Position numbers and translations under genes: made by a program. A DNA stretch of 64,000 nucleotides from assembly GCA_946411385.1 (NCBI GenBank), contig CAMKDV010000011.1:62001-126000 (forward strand), in the 5' to 3' direction. This DNA is from an uncultured Bacteroidales bacterium. GTDB taxonomy: Bacteria; Bacteroidota; Bacteroidia; Bacteroidales; Paludibacteraceae. Below the pieces are notes generated by a model. The model had not been told where the DNA came from. It saw only the letters and a program-made list of their open reading frames with translations, and ran no database searches. Positions 28,004 to 36,666 of the stretch are shown one piece after another. Position 1 is the stretch's first letter; every line of letters starts with the position of its first letter.

Positions 28004-28087
28004 GTGAAAATTGAAAATTGAAAGGTGAAAGGTGAAAGGAGAGAGGTGAGAATTGAAAGGTGAAAATTGAAAGGAGAAAGGAGAAAA
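28004..28087 (+). repeat. Twelve-unit heptad array, (G/T)(T/A)GAAA(G/A)
   Basis: Twelve consecutive units of exactly 7 bp, starting 4 nt after the rseP stop and ending 1 nt before the next ATG. The last two units change to GAGAAAG and GAGAAAA, making a purine-rich, Shine-Dalgarno-like stretch next to the start codon. Confidence 0.95.
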
Positions 28088-28088
28088 G

Positions 28089-28667
28089 ATGGATAAAGAT
28101 TATTTTGTGCATGAATCCTCGTACGTGGATGAGGGTTCGCAGATCGGTAAAGGTACGAAGATATGGCATTTCAGCCATGTGATGTCGGGCTGCGTGATCG
28201 GTGAGAACTGCAACATCGGTCAGAACGTGGTGATCTCACCCGACGTGGTGCTGGGCAGTAACTGCAAGATACAGAACAACGTGTCGGTATATACCGGCGT
28301 GCGTTGTGAACAGGACGTGTTCCTCGGTCCGAGCATGGTGTTTACGAACGTGATCAATCCGCGTGCGGCAGTCAGCCGTAAGGACGAGTACAGGGAGACG
28401 ATCCTCCGTCGCGGCTGCTCGGTGGGCGCCAACGCTACTATCGTGTGCGGACACACCTTGGGCGAATATTGCCTGATAGGTGCCGGCAGCGTAGTGACGA
28501 AAGATGTGCCGGCCTTTGCCCTGATGGTGGGCAATCCAGCCCGTAGGATAGGCTGGGTGAGCCGTCATGGCGAGAAGTTGCAGTTTGATGCCGAGGGACA
28601 TGCCACATGTCCTGCTACCGGCGAAACCTACACACTAAAAGACGGCATCGTCACGCCGGATGCGTAA
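28089..28667 (+). CDS. Hexapeptide-repeat N-acetyltransferase (WbpD-like)
   Basis: 192 residues of left-handed beta-helix repeats (IGENCNIGQNVVI, LGSNCKIQNNVSV) followed by the catalytic region with NPRAAVSRKDEY and GCSVGANATIVCG. This is the pattern of acyltransferases that acetylate the 3-amino group of UDP-2-acetamido-3-amino-glucuronate for O-antigen or capsule sugars. The matching PLP aminotransferase type is encoded at 39010, 10 kb away. The last 8 nt overlap the TonB receptor start. Confidence 0.9.
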   Translation: MDKDYFVHESSYVDEGSQIGKGTKIWHFSHVMSGCVIGENCNIGQNVVISPDVVLGSNCKIQNNVSVYTGVRCEQDVFLGPSMVFTNVINPRAAVSRKDEYRETILRRGCSVGANATIVCGHTLGEYCLIGAGSVVTKDVPAFALMVGNPARRIGWVSRHGEKLQFDAEGHATCPATGETYTLKDGIVTPDA

Positions 28668-30897
28668 GTTCGGGCTAACCATATTGCTACTTATCCCCCT
28701 GAGCCTCACGGCGCAGGTTACACGCACTTCTACGAAGGGCGATACCGTCAATTACAGCGTGGATGAGATTGACGTGGTGGGCAGGCAGTCGATATCCGCT
28801 CCTCAGTCGGTACAGATGTCGGCGGTGGAGATACCCTTGCTTCAGTTGCAGACCATCCCTGCTTTAGGCGGTGAGATTGACGTGCTGAAAGCCATCCAGC
28901 TGCTACCGGGAGTGCAGTCGGCTACCGATGGTTCGACGGGCATCTATGTGCGCGGCGGAGGAGCGGATGAGAACCTTATCCTACTGGATGGCGTACCGCT
29001 GTATAATGTCAGTCATGCCGCGGGGATGTTCTCCGTATTCAATGCCGACATCCTGGAAAGCGTCACGCTATACAAAGGCAATTTTCCTGCGCGCTTCGGT
29101 TCGCGTCTGTCGTCCGTGATTGATGTCACGCAGCGTGACGGTTCGCCGGGACCTACCGATTGCGACACGCTATCCGCCTGGCACGGAGGCGTGAGTATAG
29201 GTTCGGTAGCCGCCAAGATACATCTGCGCGGGCAGATAGCTTCACCGCGTACCACCTTCACATTGGCAGCCAGGCGCACCTATTTCGATGCGCTGCTATC
29301 GCCGCTGATGGCTATCTATTCGTCCTCTACGCTCGAAGGTACGGGCAGCGCCGTAGGCGGCTACTATTTCTTCGACGTCAACGGCAAGATCGTTCACCGC
29401 TTTCAGAACAACGACCGTCTCTCAGGCTCGTTCTACATGGGCGATGACATCATATATGTGCGCTACAATCTGACCGAGGAGCTTGACGACTACCGACAAT
29501 GGTCGCGTGTAGGCCTGCGATGGACCTCGGGCAACATCATGGCCAAAATCCAATACGACCATCGCATCAACGAAGCGCTCAGCATGCAGGTGCATACCCA
29601 TTTTCTGCGCTTCGGTTTCCAATTGTCGGAGCAGCTCAAAGCCGAGACCACCGACGCTTCTGATCCGTTGTACGGCAACTATGCTCTCGATCAGTCGCTC
29701 GACTATCGCAGCAAGCTCTACGATGCCGTGGCCCGCACGGATTTTCTCTACGAGAACGACCGCCACACTGTGCGTTTCGGCGCAGGCTATGAGATGCACG
29801 CTTTCCGCCCGCAGATAGGCAACCTGATGCTTGCCGAACTGGGCGGAGGAATAGGGGAGTTCCATTTTGATACAATCTATACCACCGGCACGACCTTCGG
29901 GCATGAGGCATATATATACGCCGAGGATACCTACGAACCGCTGCGCTGGCTGTCGCTCAATTATGGCTTGCGTGCCGCGCTGTACGGCATAGGCGGCAAG
30001 GTATATCCATCCATCGAACCGAGGCTGGGCATCCGTGCGCTGGTACACAAGGATGTGGCGCTCAAAGCTTCGTATTCGTATATGTCGCAATACGTTCACC
30101 TGCTGTCGAACACATCCATCTCATCGCCTACCGACCTCTGGGTGCCCGTAACCGCCAATATCCCACCTATGCGCTCCATGCAAGTGGCGGCAGGTATCAG
30201 CTATGATATTTGTAAGCAGGTCGAATTGTCGGTAGAGGGCTACTACAAGCGGTCGGTCAACCTGATGGAGTACAAGGACGGTGCTACCTTCTTCGGCGTA
30301 TCGTCGGGCTGGGAAGAGAAAGTGGCGCTGGGTGACGGCTGGAGTTATGGCGTGGAACTGCTCCTGCAACGCAAGCACGGACCCGTCACGGGCTGGATAG
30401 GCTACACCTGGAGCCGAACGATGCGGCAGTTCAACCGCGAAGGAATGGTGATCAACCACGGTGAACCCTACCACGCCAAGTACGACCGCGAACATGATCT
30501 GAGCGTAACGTTGCAGTACCGCATCACCAAGAAGTTTGAGATTGCCGGAACATTCATCTACGGCACGGGCAACCGCGCCACACTCGCCTTGCAGCGCTAT
30601 TACAGCAAGATGGAGCATGAGTGGGTAGGCTATGTATCCGAGCGCAACAATTTCGTTATGCCCGCCTATCACAGGCTGGACCTGTCTGCCAACTGGCACT
30701 TGCCCAGCCGCAAGAATGGCGATCCTACGCGCTCGAAGAAAGGCTGGCTGCGTGATGCCGAACATCTGATCAGCGTGATGATATATAATGTGTACTGTCA
30801 TAAGAATCCCTATATGATGATTATAGCGGGCAATGAACTCAAGCAGATATCGTTGTTTCCGATCTTGCCCAGCATAAGTTATGCCTTTAAGTTCTGA
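28660..30897 (+). CDS. TonB-dependent outer membrane receptor
   Basis: 745 residues. Signal peptide (MRKFGLTILLLIPLSLTAQ), plug domain at about 45-155 (GVQSATDGSTGIYVRGGGAD, ENLILLDGVPLYN) and a beta-barrel to the end, finishing ISYAFKF with terminal Phe. It lacks the N-terminal carboxypeptidase-like domain of SusC types. It takes up a ligand across the outer membrane using TonB energy. The following DUF4249 lipoprotein overlaps by one base (TGATG), the standard pairing for this family in Bacteroidota. The ligand is unknown. Confidence 0.93.
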   Translation: MRKFGLTILLLIPLSLTAQVTRTSTKGDTVNYSVDEIDVVGRQSISAPQSVQMSAVEIPLLQLQTIPALGGEIDVLKAIQLLPGVQSATDGSTGIYVRGGGADENLILLDGVPLYNVSHAAGMFSVFNADILESVTLYKGNFPARFGSRLSSVIDVTQRDGSPGPTDCDTLSAWHGGVSIGSVAAKIHLRGQIASPRTTFTLAARRTYFDALLSPLMAIYSSSTLEGTGSAVGGYYFFDVNGKIVHRFQNNDRLSGSFYMGDDIIYVRYNLTEELDDYRQWSRVGLRWTSGNIMAKIQYDHRINEALSMQVHTHFLRFGFQLSEQLKAETTDASDPLYGNYALDQSLDYRSKLYDAVARTDFLYENDRHTVRFGAGYEMHAFRPQIGNLMLAELGGGIGEFHFDTIYTTGTTFGHEAYIYAEDTYEPLRWLSLNYGLRAALYGIGGKVYPSIEPRLGIRALVHKDVALKASYSYMSQYVHLLSNTSISSPTDLWVPVTANIPPMRSMQVAAGISYDICKQVELSVEGYYKRSVNLMEYKDGATFFGVSSGWEEKVALGDGWSYGVELLLQRKHGPVTGWIGYTWSRTMRQFNREGMVINHGEPYHAKYDREHDLSVTLQYRITKKFEIAGTFIYGTGNRATLALQRYYSKMEHEWVGYVSERNNFVMPAYHRLDLSANWHLPSRKNGDPTRSKKGWLRDAEHLISVMIYNVYCHKNPYMMIIAGNELKQISLFPILPSISYAFKF

Positions 30898-32027
30898 TGC
30901 GAGTACGATTGATCCATAGTGTCCTGTTAATCCCGCTGCTGCTCACCGGTTGCGACTTCTTCTATTCCACTGTCAACTATACCGGTCCGGAAGCAGAACC
31001 GCATCTTTGCGTGGAGGCGCGGTTCACGGCTACTCCTGATGGCAGCGATCCGGAGACGAGAAAGGTGTTTGTCAGCAGTTCGGCATTTTTCCTCGATGCT
31101 TACGACAGCTATGTTCCCTATGTGGACGATGCCATGGTTACCGCGCAGGTCAATCATGGCGTAAGCGTGACGGGAACCTATATCCCGCCTGTTTATGACG
31201 AATATACCTACAAGACGCGCAGCGGTGGCTACTACAGTTTGGATCTGCCTGTGCAGGCCGGCGACAGTGTTCTGCTGCGCGTGGAGCATCCGGCGTACGG
31301 CAGGGCGGAGGCATGGCAGGTGTGTCCGGCTCAGCAGCCCTTGGCGCTGACGGTGGACTCTATCTCGCGCTATGGCGAGGTGTATGGCAAGATCCATCTG
31401 CCCGGCTATCGGGGCAACCCGACGGATGTGGTGACCTTGACATCAAAAGTTGACCGTTGTCAGGCGAGACTGACCTACCAGAAAGGACGATATACCGATA
31501 CGGATACCGTCATCGTGTACGAGGCTGACAGCATATCCATGGTGATGTATACAAAGGACGATTGTTTCGATAAATATCATGACAAGCAGTCGTCAGGCTA
31601 TTATGCCGGCTACTCGCTCACGCTGCCTGCCTCGGCGGAGGATCGAACGCTGCCCGTCATCATGGATTCACATATCTTCACGGGGATTGTGGGCAAAGAT
31701 CTGCTGATTGACAATATGGTCATCAGTATCCGCACCGAAGTTCGAACGATAGAGGACTACGACTACTATACCTCGCTCCACCGCGCTCTCGACCGCAGCG
31801 ATTATGCGCCGCCGATGTCCTCGCAGATGACGGATGAGCAGTCGGAGTCGAGGCTGTATATGGAAGATGTCATCGAATCCATCCGCGAGGCTTTTGACGA
31901 ACTGGGCAACGTGGAGGAGAGCCAGATTTATGGCAATCTGGACGGGGAGAGGCACAAGAAGCCTATCGGCTGTTTCTCCCTGGTGAGTGTAAGCAAACAT
32001 GTACGAACTGTTAGTAAGGTTAATTAA
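30897..32027 (+). CDS. DUF4249 family lipoprotein
   Basis: 376 residues with a lipoprotein signal (LLLTGC, Cys19). The body is beta-rich with CVEARFTATP in the position where family members carry VVEG-type strands. DUF4249 proteins are encoded right after TonB receptors and probably cap or assist them at the cell surface, as SusD does for SusC. The start codon shares a base with the receptor stop, showing co-translation. Confidence 0.88.
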   Translation: MRVRLIHSVLLIPLLLTGCDFFYSTVNYTGPEAEPHLCVEARFTATPDGSDPETRKVFVSSSAFFLDAYDSYVPYVDDAMVTAQVNHGVSVTGTYIPPVYDEYTYKTRSGGYYSLDLPVQAGDSVLLRVEHPAYGRAEAWQVCPAQQPLALTVDSISRYGEVYGKIHLPGYRGNPTDVVTLTSKVDRCQARLTYQKGRYTDTDTVIVYEADSISMVMYTKDDCFDKYHDKQSSGYYAGYSLTLPASAEDRTLPVIMDSHIFTGIVGKDLLIDNMVISIRTEVRTIEDYDYYTSLHRALDRSDYAPPMSSQMTDEQSESRLYMEDVIESIREAFDELGNVEESQIYGNLDGERHKKPIGCFSLVSVSKHVRTVSKVN

Positions 32028-32037
32028 TTAAAATATT

Positions 32038-32532
32038 ATGATACAACGCATTCAATCTGTTTATCTTTTGTTGGTTGTGATAGCCGCCGTGGTGCTGCTA
32101 TGGCAACCCGTCATGTCGTTCACTACGCCTGAAGATGCAGCCGTCCAGCGCTATGCTACGCTATCGGCTGTTCATGGCTTGCAGGAGATGGCGCTGTGGG
32201 ACAACCCCGAGCAAGAACCCTTGACGCTTCAGGGTACATGGGGACTGCTGGTCACTACCATCCTTATCGCCCTTCTTGCCCTGGTGGATATCTTCCTTTA
32301 TAACAAGCGCATCCTTCAGGCGAGGCTGAACATCTTCCTTGTCTTCCTATGCCTGGGCTATTACGGCGTGCTGGCGGTGTTCGCGTGGTTTGTGCGGATG
32401 AATTTCGCTATGGAGTGGCATGTGCTCCCTTGGGCAGGTCTGCCGCTCATCTGCCTCGTACTCACCATGATGGCTACCCGCGCCATCCTCAAGGACGAAG
32501 CCCTCGTTCGTGCTGCCGATAGAATTCGTTAA
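32038..32532 (+). CDS. DUF4293 family membrane protein
   Basis: 164 residues with four membrane helices and the family-typical start MIQRIQSVYLLLVVIAAV. Function unknown; the family is restricted to Bacteroidota and is often seen near core genes. It starts 10 nt after the DUF4249 gene and ends 1 nt before a heptad array. Confidence 0.87.
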   Translation: MIQRIQSVYLLLVVIAAVVLLWQPVMSFTTPEDAAVQRYATLSAVHGLQEMALWDNPEQEPLTLQGTWGLLVTTILIALLALVDIFLYNKRILQARLNIFLVFLCLGYYGVLAVFAWFVRMNFAMEWHVLPWAGLPLICLVLTMMATRAILKDEALVRAADRIR

Positions 32533-32533
32533 C

Positions 32534-32561
32534 CTTTCAATTTTAACTTTTCAATTTTCAA
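32534..32561 (+). repeat. Heptad array, (C/T)TTTCAA (reverse of TTGAAA(A/G))
   Basis: Four exact 7-bp units (one TTTTAAC variant) between the DUF4293 stop and the MscS start. It is the reverse complement of the word used at 121, 1527 and 28004. Confidence 0.85.
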
Positions 32562-32566
32562 TTTAT

Positions 32567-33544
32567 ATGCTTTTCTTACAGCAAACTCCCAACATCATTC
32601 CTCCTGACTCGATTCGTCAGGGTGCGCGACACATGATTGAATATGCCAAGACCGATCCCGAAGGCCTGTGGCAGATGTTCGTGGATAAAGCCATCCATTT
32701 CGGCCTGCAAGTACTGGCAGCCCTGCTTATCTATATTATAGGTATCTGGCTCATCGGATGGATTAAGCGTCTGCTGACGCGTATGTTCGACCGCCGCAAG
32801 ACCGAACGCACGCTGGCATCGTTTGTCACATCGTTCGTATCTATCTCCCTTACCGTGCTGCTCGTCATCGTCTCGGTCAGCACCTTGGGCGTGGACACCA
32901 CCTCATTGGCTGCCTTGCTCGCTGCCGGAGGTATGGCGATAGGTATGGCGCTATCCGGTACGGTGCAGAACTTTGCAGGCGGACTGATGCTGTTGGCTTT
33001 CAAGCCTTTTAAGGCAGGTGATTTTATCGAGACACAAGGGCAGCAAGGTACGGTCGTTGAGGTGAACATCACCGCCACGAAGATCCTTACGCCCGACAAC
33101 CGCGTAGTCATCCTGCCCAACGGTGCTCTGAGCAACGGTACAATCAATAATTTCAGTGGTCGGCCTCTGCGTAGGGTGGAGTGGCTCGTCAGTGTGGAAT
33201 ACGGTTCGGATGCTGCCAAGTGCAAGCAGACTATCCTCGATATCATCAATAGCGACGAGCAGATCCTCAAACCCGATACCGACATGGATGCGCTCTACCG
33301 CGAGATGAACATCAGCAAGTTCCAGCTCGCTACGGTCAACTATCGGATGAGTGCTATCCCTGCTCCGTTCGTGGCGCTCAAGAGCCTCAACGACAACGAT
33401 ATAACCTTCGTCGTGCGCGCTTGGTGCAAAGGCTCGGACTACTGGGATGTCTTCTTCCGTTTGCAGGAACGCTTCTATACCGAACTGCCGCAGCACGGCT
33501 TCGGATTTGCGTATCCGCACATGGATGTTACTTTGCTTAAATAA
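32567..33544 (+). CDS. MscS family mechanosensitive channel
   Basis: 325 residues. Three N-terminal helices, the pore-lining TM3 with the Gly/Ala pattern LAAGGMAIGMALSGTVQNFAG, then the beta domain (GDFIETQGQQGTVVEVNITA) and the C-terminal cage. It opens on membrane tension to release solutes. Start set at 32567 (MLFLQQTPN), after the heptad array; a longer frame from 32510 would translate the repeat and the end of the preceding gene. Confidence 0.92.
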   Translation: MLFLQQTPNIIPPDSIRQGARHMIEYAKTDPEGLWQMFVDKAIHFGLQVLAALLIYIIGIWLIGWIKRLLTRMFDRRKTERTLASFVTSFVSISLTVLLVIVSVSTLGVDTTSLAALLAAGGMAIGMALSGTVQNFAGGLMLLAFKPFKAGDFIETQGQQGTVVEVNITATKILTPDNRVVILPNGALSNGTINNFSGRPLRRVEWLVSVEYGSDAAKCKQTILDIINSDEQILKPDTDMDALYREMNISKFQLATVNYRMSAIPAPFVALKSLNDNDITFVVRAWCKGSDYWDVFFRLQERFYTELPQHGFGFAYPHMDVTLLK

Positions 33545-33548
33545 TACC

Positions 33549-33566
33549 TCAGCCCTGTTTGGCTGA
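33549..33566. repeat. Palindrome TCAGCC-CTGTTT-GGCTGA
   Basis: 6-bp arms with a 6-nt centre, a diverged member of the TCAGCC..GGCTGA family, right after the MscS stop. Confidence 0.6.
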
Positions 33567-33579
33567 TGCCCGCTAGGTA

Positions 33580-33597
33580 TCAGCCAACCTTGGCTGA
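33580..33597. repeat. Palindrome TCAGCCAA-CC-TTGGCTGA
   Basis: 8-bp perfect arms, 13 nt after the previous member and 16 nt before the aminotransferase ATG. Confidence 0.85.
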
Positions 33598-33613
33598 TTT
33601 AATCCATACTACC

Positions 33614-34948
33614 ATGAATTACCCTCTTGATAAAAACCTCGTCGACAATGTGTGCCGTTCGTTCGGACTGATGGACGCACATGAGTTAGGCAACGCTACC
33701 ATCCGTCAGATGGTAGGCATCATTCGTGAAATCGAGCAGCAGACCGGCTGCGAATATGTCCACATGGAACTCGGTAACCCGGGCTTACCTGCCGAGAAGA
33801 TCGGCGTAGAGGCGCAGATAGCCGCCTTGCGCGGCGGATGTGCCAACAAGTACCCGCTCATCACCGGTATCCCCGAACTGACCGAAGCCGCTTCGCAGTT
33901 CATCAAGGCGTTTCTGGGATTGAACATCCCGGCGTCGTGCATCGTGCCCACCGTTGGTTCGATGCAGGGCTGCTTTGCCTTGGATACCATCATTCGCCAG
34001 TTGCGTCCTGACCGCGACACGATCCTCTTCCTTGACCCGTGTTTCCCCGTGCAGAAGCAACAATGCCGCGTGATCGGACTCAAGATCGATTCGATTGATA
34101 TAGGCGACCATCGTGGCGAACGTTTGCGTGATGTGCTCGAAGCCAAGCTGCGTCAGGGCAATATTGCCGCTATCCTTTACAGCAATCCGAATAACCCCTC
34201 GTGGATGTGCCTCACCGAACAGGAGTTGCGCACTATCGGTCAGCTCGCTAACCGCTATGATACCATCGTCATCGAGGATGTGGCGTACCTCAACATGGAC
34301 TTCCGCGACCCCAACCGCGGCAAACCGTTCTGCGCACCCTATCAGCCTACCGTCGGACGCTACACGATGAACTGCGTGCACCTCGTATCGTGCTCCAAGA
34401 TCTTCTCCTATGCAGGTGAACGGGCAGCGGTCATTGCCGTGCATCCTGATCTGGCGCACCGCCATTTCCCACCGCTAACCGAGCGCTACCATGGCGACGG
34501 ACAGTTCATGCGCACACTGGTCTATCAAGTGCTCTACGCTATCTCGTCGGGTATGTCCCACTCCGTTCAATACGCCATGGCGGCTATGTTCAACGCGGCA
34601 TGTGAAGGCAAGATCAATTTTGTGGCGAACACCCATATCTATGCCGAGCGCGCAAAGCGCATCAAAGAGATCATGGAGAAGCATCATTTCCATGTTGTCT
34701 ACGACCGCGATGCCGACGACCGCCTCGTAGGTGACGGCTTCTTCTTTACCTTCACCTATCGCGATTGGACGGGCGAGCAGCTGCTCAACAAACTCATCTA
34801 CTATGGTGTTTCGGCTATCTCGCTCCTCTCTACCGGCGCGGTGCGCGAAGGAATGCGCGGATGTGCGTCTGCCATCCGCGATGACCAATACGACGACCTC
34901 GACGAGCGGCTTGCCCTCTTCGATCGTGATTTTGCACCCAGTAAGTAA
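33614..34948 (+). CDS. Class I/II pyridoxal-phosphate aminotransferase
   Basis: 444 residues of fold-type I. The PLP lysine is in SCSKIFSYAGERAAV (about residue 265), with SNPNNPSW and the cofactor Asp in IVIEDVAYLNMDF before it. The closest recognisable group is the large aspartate/alanine-type aminotransferases; exact substrate is not readable. Start set at 33614 (MNYPLDKNLVDN), after the palindromes; an upstream frame from 33566 would read through them. It sits in an operon with a CoA-transferase, perhaps for amino acid fermentation. Confidence 0.88.
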   Translation: MNYPLDKNLVDNVCRSFGLMDAHELGNATIRQMVGIIREIEQQTGCEYVHMELGNPGLPAEKIGVEAQIAALRGGCANKYPLITGIPELTEAASQFIKAFLGLNIPASCIVPTVGSMQGCFALDTIIRQLRPDRDTILFLDPCFPVQKQQCRVIGLKIDSIDIGDHRGERLRDVLEAKLRQGNIAAILYSNPNNPSWMCLTEQELRTIGQLANRYDTIVIEDVAYLNMDFRDPNRGKPFCAPYQPTVGRYTMNCVHLVSCSKIFSYAGERAAVIAVHPDLAHRHFPPLTERYHGDGQFMRTLVYQVLYAISSGMSHSVQYAMAAMFNAACEGKINFVANTHIYAERAKRIKEIMEKHHFHVVYDRDADDRLVGDGFFFTFTYRDWTGEQLLNKLIYYGVSAISLLSTGAVREGMRGCASAIRDDQYDDLDERLALFDRDFAPSK

Positions 34949-34953
34949 TATCA

Positions 34954-34971
34954 TCAGCCAATTTTGGCTGA
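34954..34971. repeat. Palindrome TCAGCCAA-TT-TTGGCTGA
   Basis: Perfect 18-bp palindrome in the 39-nt gap between the aminotransferase stop and the CoA-transferase ATG. Confidence 0.88.
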
Positions 34972-34987
34972 TATAACCGTTTATATC

Positions 34988-36280
34988 ATGAAATACGTTT
35001 CACCTTTAGAGGCCGTCGGCCTCGTCCGTTCCGGCGATACGATCGTCGTACAAGGCTCCACCTCCGTGCCTATGGTGCTCTTGCGTGCCCTCACCGAGCG
35101 TGCTGCCGAGTTGCGTGATGTCAAACTCATCTGCGGCTTTGGCATCTATCCCGAAGATGCGCCTTATGCCAAAAAGGAGTATATCGATTCGTTCCGCGCG
35201 CTGTCGATCTTCGTGCCCAATTACCTCCGCCGTGCGATGAAAGAGGGCGTGGCGGACACTATCCCATGCTTCCTCGGCGAAGTGCCCTCGCTCTTCCGTA
35301 GCGGTCAGGTGCCCGTCGATGTGGCTTTCCTCAATGTGTCCGAACCCGACGAGAACGGCTATTGCTCGTACGGCGTCTCTGCCGATATAGCTTATAGCGG
35401 AGCGGAGTGTGCCCGAGCAATTATTGCGCAGGTTAACAAGTATATGCCCCGCACGTTTGGCGATTCCGTCATCCATGTGTCGCAGATCAGCGCCATGTGC
35501 CGTGGCGACGAACCGCTCGTGGAGGTGCCCACGCCTGTGCCTAACGAAACAGAGAGCAAGATCGGCCGCTTCATCGCCGAGCAGATACCCGATGGCGCTA
35601 CCCTGCAGATTGGAGTCGGTGGTATTCCTAATGCCGTCATCAACGCCCTGAGCGGTCACAAGCATCTGGGCTTGCATACCGAAGCCATCACCGACGGTGT
35701 GCTGCCGCTCATTGAGAAAGGGATTATTGATAACTCACAGAAAGTGCTCTACCCGGGCAAGAGTGTCGGCAGTCTTATCCTCGGCTCGCGTCATCTGTAC
35801 GACCATGTGGACGGCAATCCCGATTTTATCATTCGCGATGTGGCGTGGACTAATGATCCGCAGAATATCCGCCGGAACCCCAAGGCGATGGCTATCAACT
35901 CTGCCGTCGAGGTCGACCTTACCGGACAGATATGTGCCGACTCTATCGGCGAGACTGTCATCTCTGGTGTAGGTGGACAGCACGATTTTATGTATGGAGC
36001 AGCCCTCTCCGAGGGTGGCAAATGCTTCATTGCTCTGCCCAGCATCACCAACAAGGGCCAGTCGAAGATTGTTGCCCGTCTCCAGCCCGGCGCCGGTGTG
36101 GTCACCACGCGTTTTCAGGCGCAGTATATCGTCACTGAACAAGGTATCGTCTATTTGCGCAACCTCCCCTTGGCTGATCGTGCCAAAGCGCTCATTTCCA
36201 TCGCGCACCCCTCCGTCCGTGAAGAGCTCGAGCGCGAAGCCGTCCGCCGTTTTGGCATAGGTTTCCTCCGCCTGCGCTAA
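34988..36280 (+). CDS. Acetyl-CoA hydrolase/transferase family protein (4-hydroxybutyrate CoA-transferase-like)
   Basis: 430 residues, both CoA-transferase domains present. The catalytic glutamate is in HTEAITDGVLPLIE (about residue 238), with QIGVGGIPNAVINAL before it and SGVGGQHDFMYGAALSEGG after it. It moves CoA between short acyl groups, consistent with butyrate or acetate fermentation. Start set at 34988, after the palindrome. Last gene of the operon; a terminator follows 2 nt later. Confidence 0.92.
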   Translation: MKYVSPLEAVGLVRSGDTIVVQGSTSVPMVLLRALTERAAELRDVKLICGFGIYPEDAPYAKKEYIDSFRALSIFVPNYLRRAMKEGVADTIPCFLGEVPSLFRSGQVPVDVAFLNVSEPDENGYCSYGVSADIAYSGAECARAIIAQVNKYMPRTFGDSVIHVSQISAMCRGDEPLVEVPTPVPNETESKIGRFIAEQIPDGATLQIGVGGIPNAVINALSGHKHLGLHTEAITDGVLPLIEKGIIDNSQKVLYPGKSVGSLILGSRHLYDHVDGNPDFIIRDVAWTNDPQNIRRNPKAMAINSAVEVDLTGQICADSIGETVISGVGGQHDFMYGAALSEGGKCFIALPSITNKGQSKIVARLQPGAGVVTTRFQAQYIVTEQGIVYLRNLPLADRAKALISIAHPSVREELEREAVRRFGIGFLRLR

Positions 36281-36281
36281 T

Positions 36282-36315
36282 AGCAAAAAAGCCACCGACT
36301 GGGTGGCTTTTTGCT
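36282..36315. terminator. Bidirectional terminator
   Basis: AGCAAAAAAGCCACC paired with GGTGGCTTTTTGCT around a short loop. It lies between two converging genes and has a T-run on each strand. Confidence 0.93.
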
Positions 36316-36316
36316 G

Positions 36317-36529
36317 TTATTTATCTTCAGCCGCATCTTCTGAGGGAAGATCCTGGTTGAGAAGTTGTTGTACGACCTGCTCGCCTTCTTGAGGCTGTGG
36401 CGGGTCGGGTTCGTAGCGATCCGGCCGCATCGGTGGGCCGTAGCAGGCGGTTACGACAAAGGTTACGCCTGTCAGCATCGCAAGGCGTATCGCGCTTCGC
36501 AGCATCTTGTCAATCCATTCGCGTTTCAT
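36317..36529 (-). CDS. Small lipoprotein
   Basis: 70 residues. A signal sequence with lipobox VTAC gives a mature lipoprotein of about 42 residues starting CYGPPMRPDRYEPDPP, Pro-rich and then acidic (LPSEDAAEDK). Short lipoproteins with a CYGPP start are seen in Bacteroidota next to radical SAM maturases, but none is near here, so function is unknown. It converges on the CoA-transferase gene and shares its terminator. No clear promoter of the TTTG/TAnnTTTG type precedes it. Confidence 0.75.
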   Translation of the reverse strand: MKREWIDKMLRSAIRLAMLTGVTFVVTACYGPPMRPDRYEPDPPQPQEGEQVVQQLLNQDLPSEDAAEDK

Positions 36530-36606
36530 AAGAGGGCAAGTTTTTCATATTCTACTACAAAAATTGTGCCTGTGTTTTACTCATCCGCAAAAAAAATGCA
36601 ATAAAA

Positions 36607-36638
36607 TTTGCAAATGTCAAAAATTTTTTGTATCTTTG
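36607..36638 (+). promoter_or_regulatory. Bacteroidota-type promoter for the nusB operon
   Basis: TTTG at 36607-36610, 20 nt, TATCTTTG at 36631-36638, with the shared TTTGCAAATGTC word. Confidence 0.9.
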
Positions 36639-36666
36639 CAAGTTGTAATTATACTCACGTACAAAT

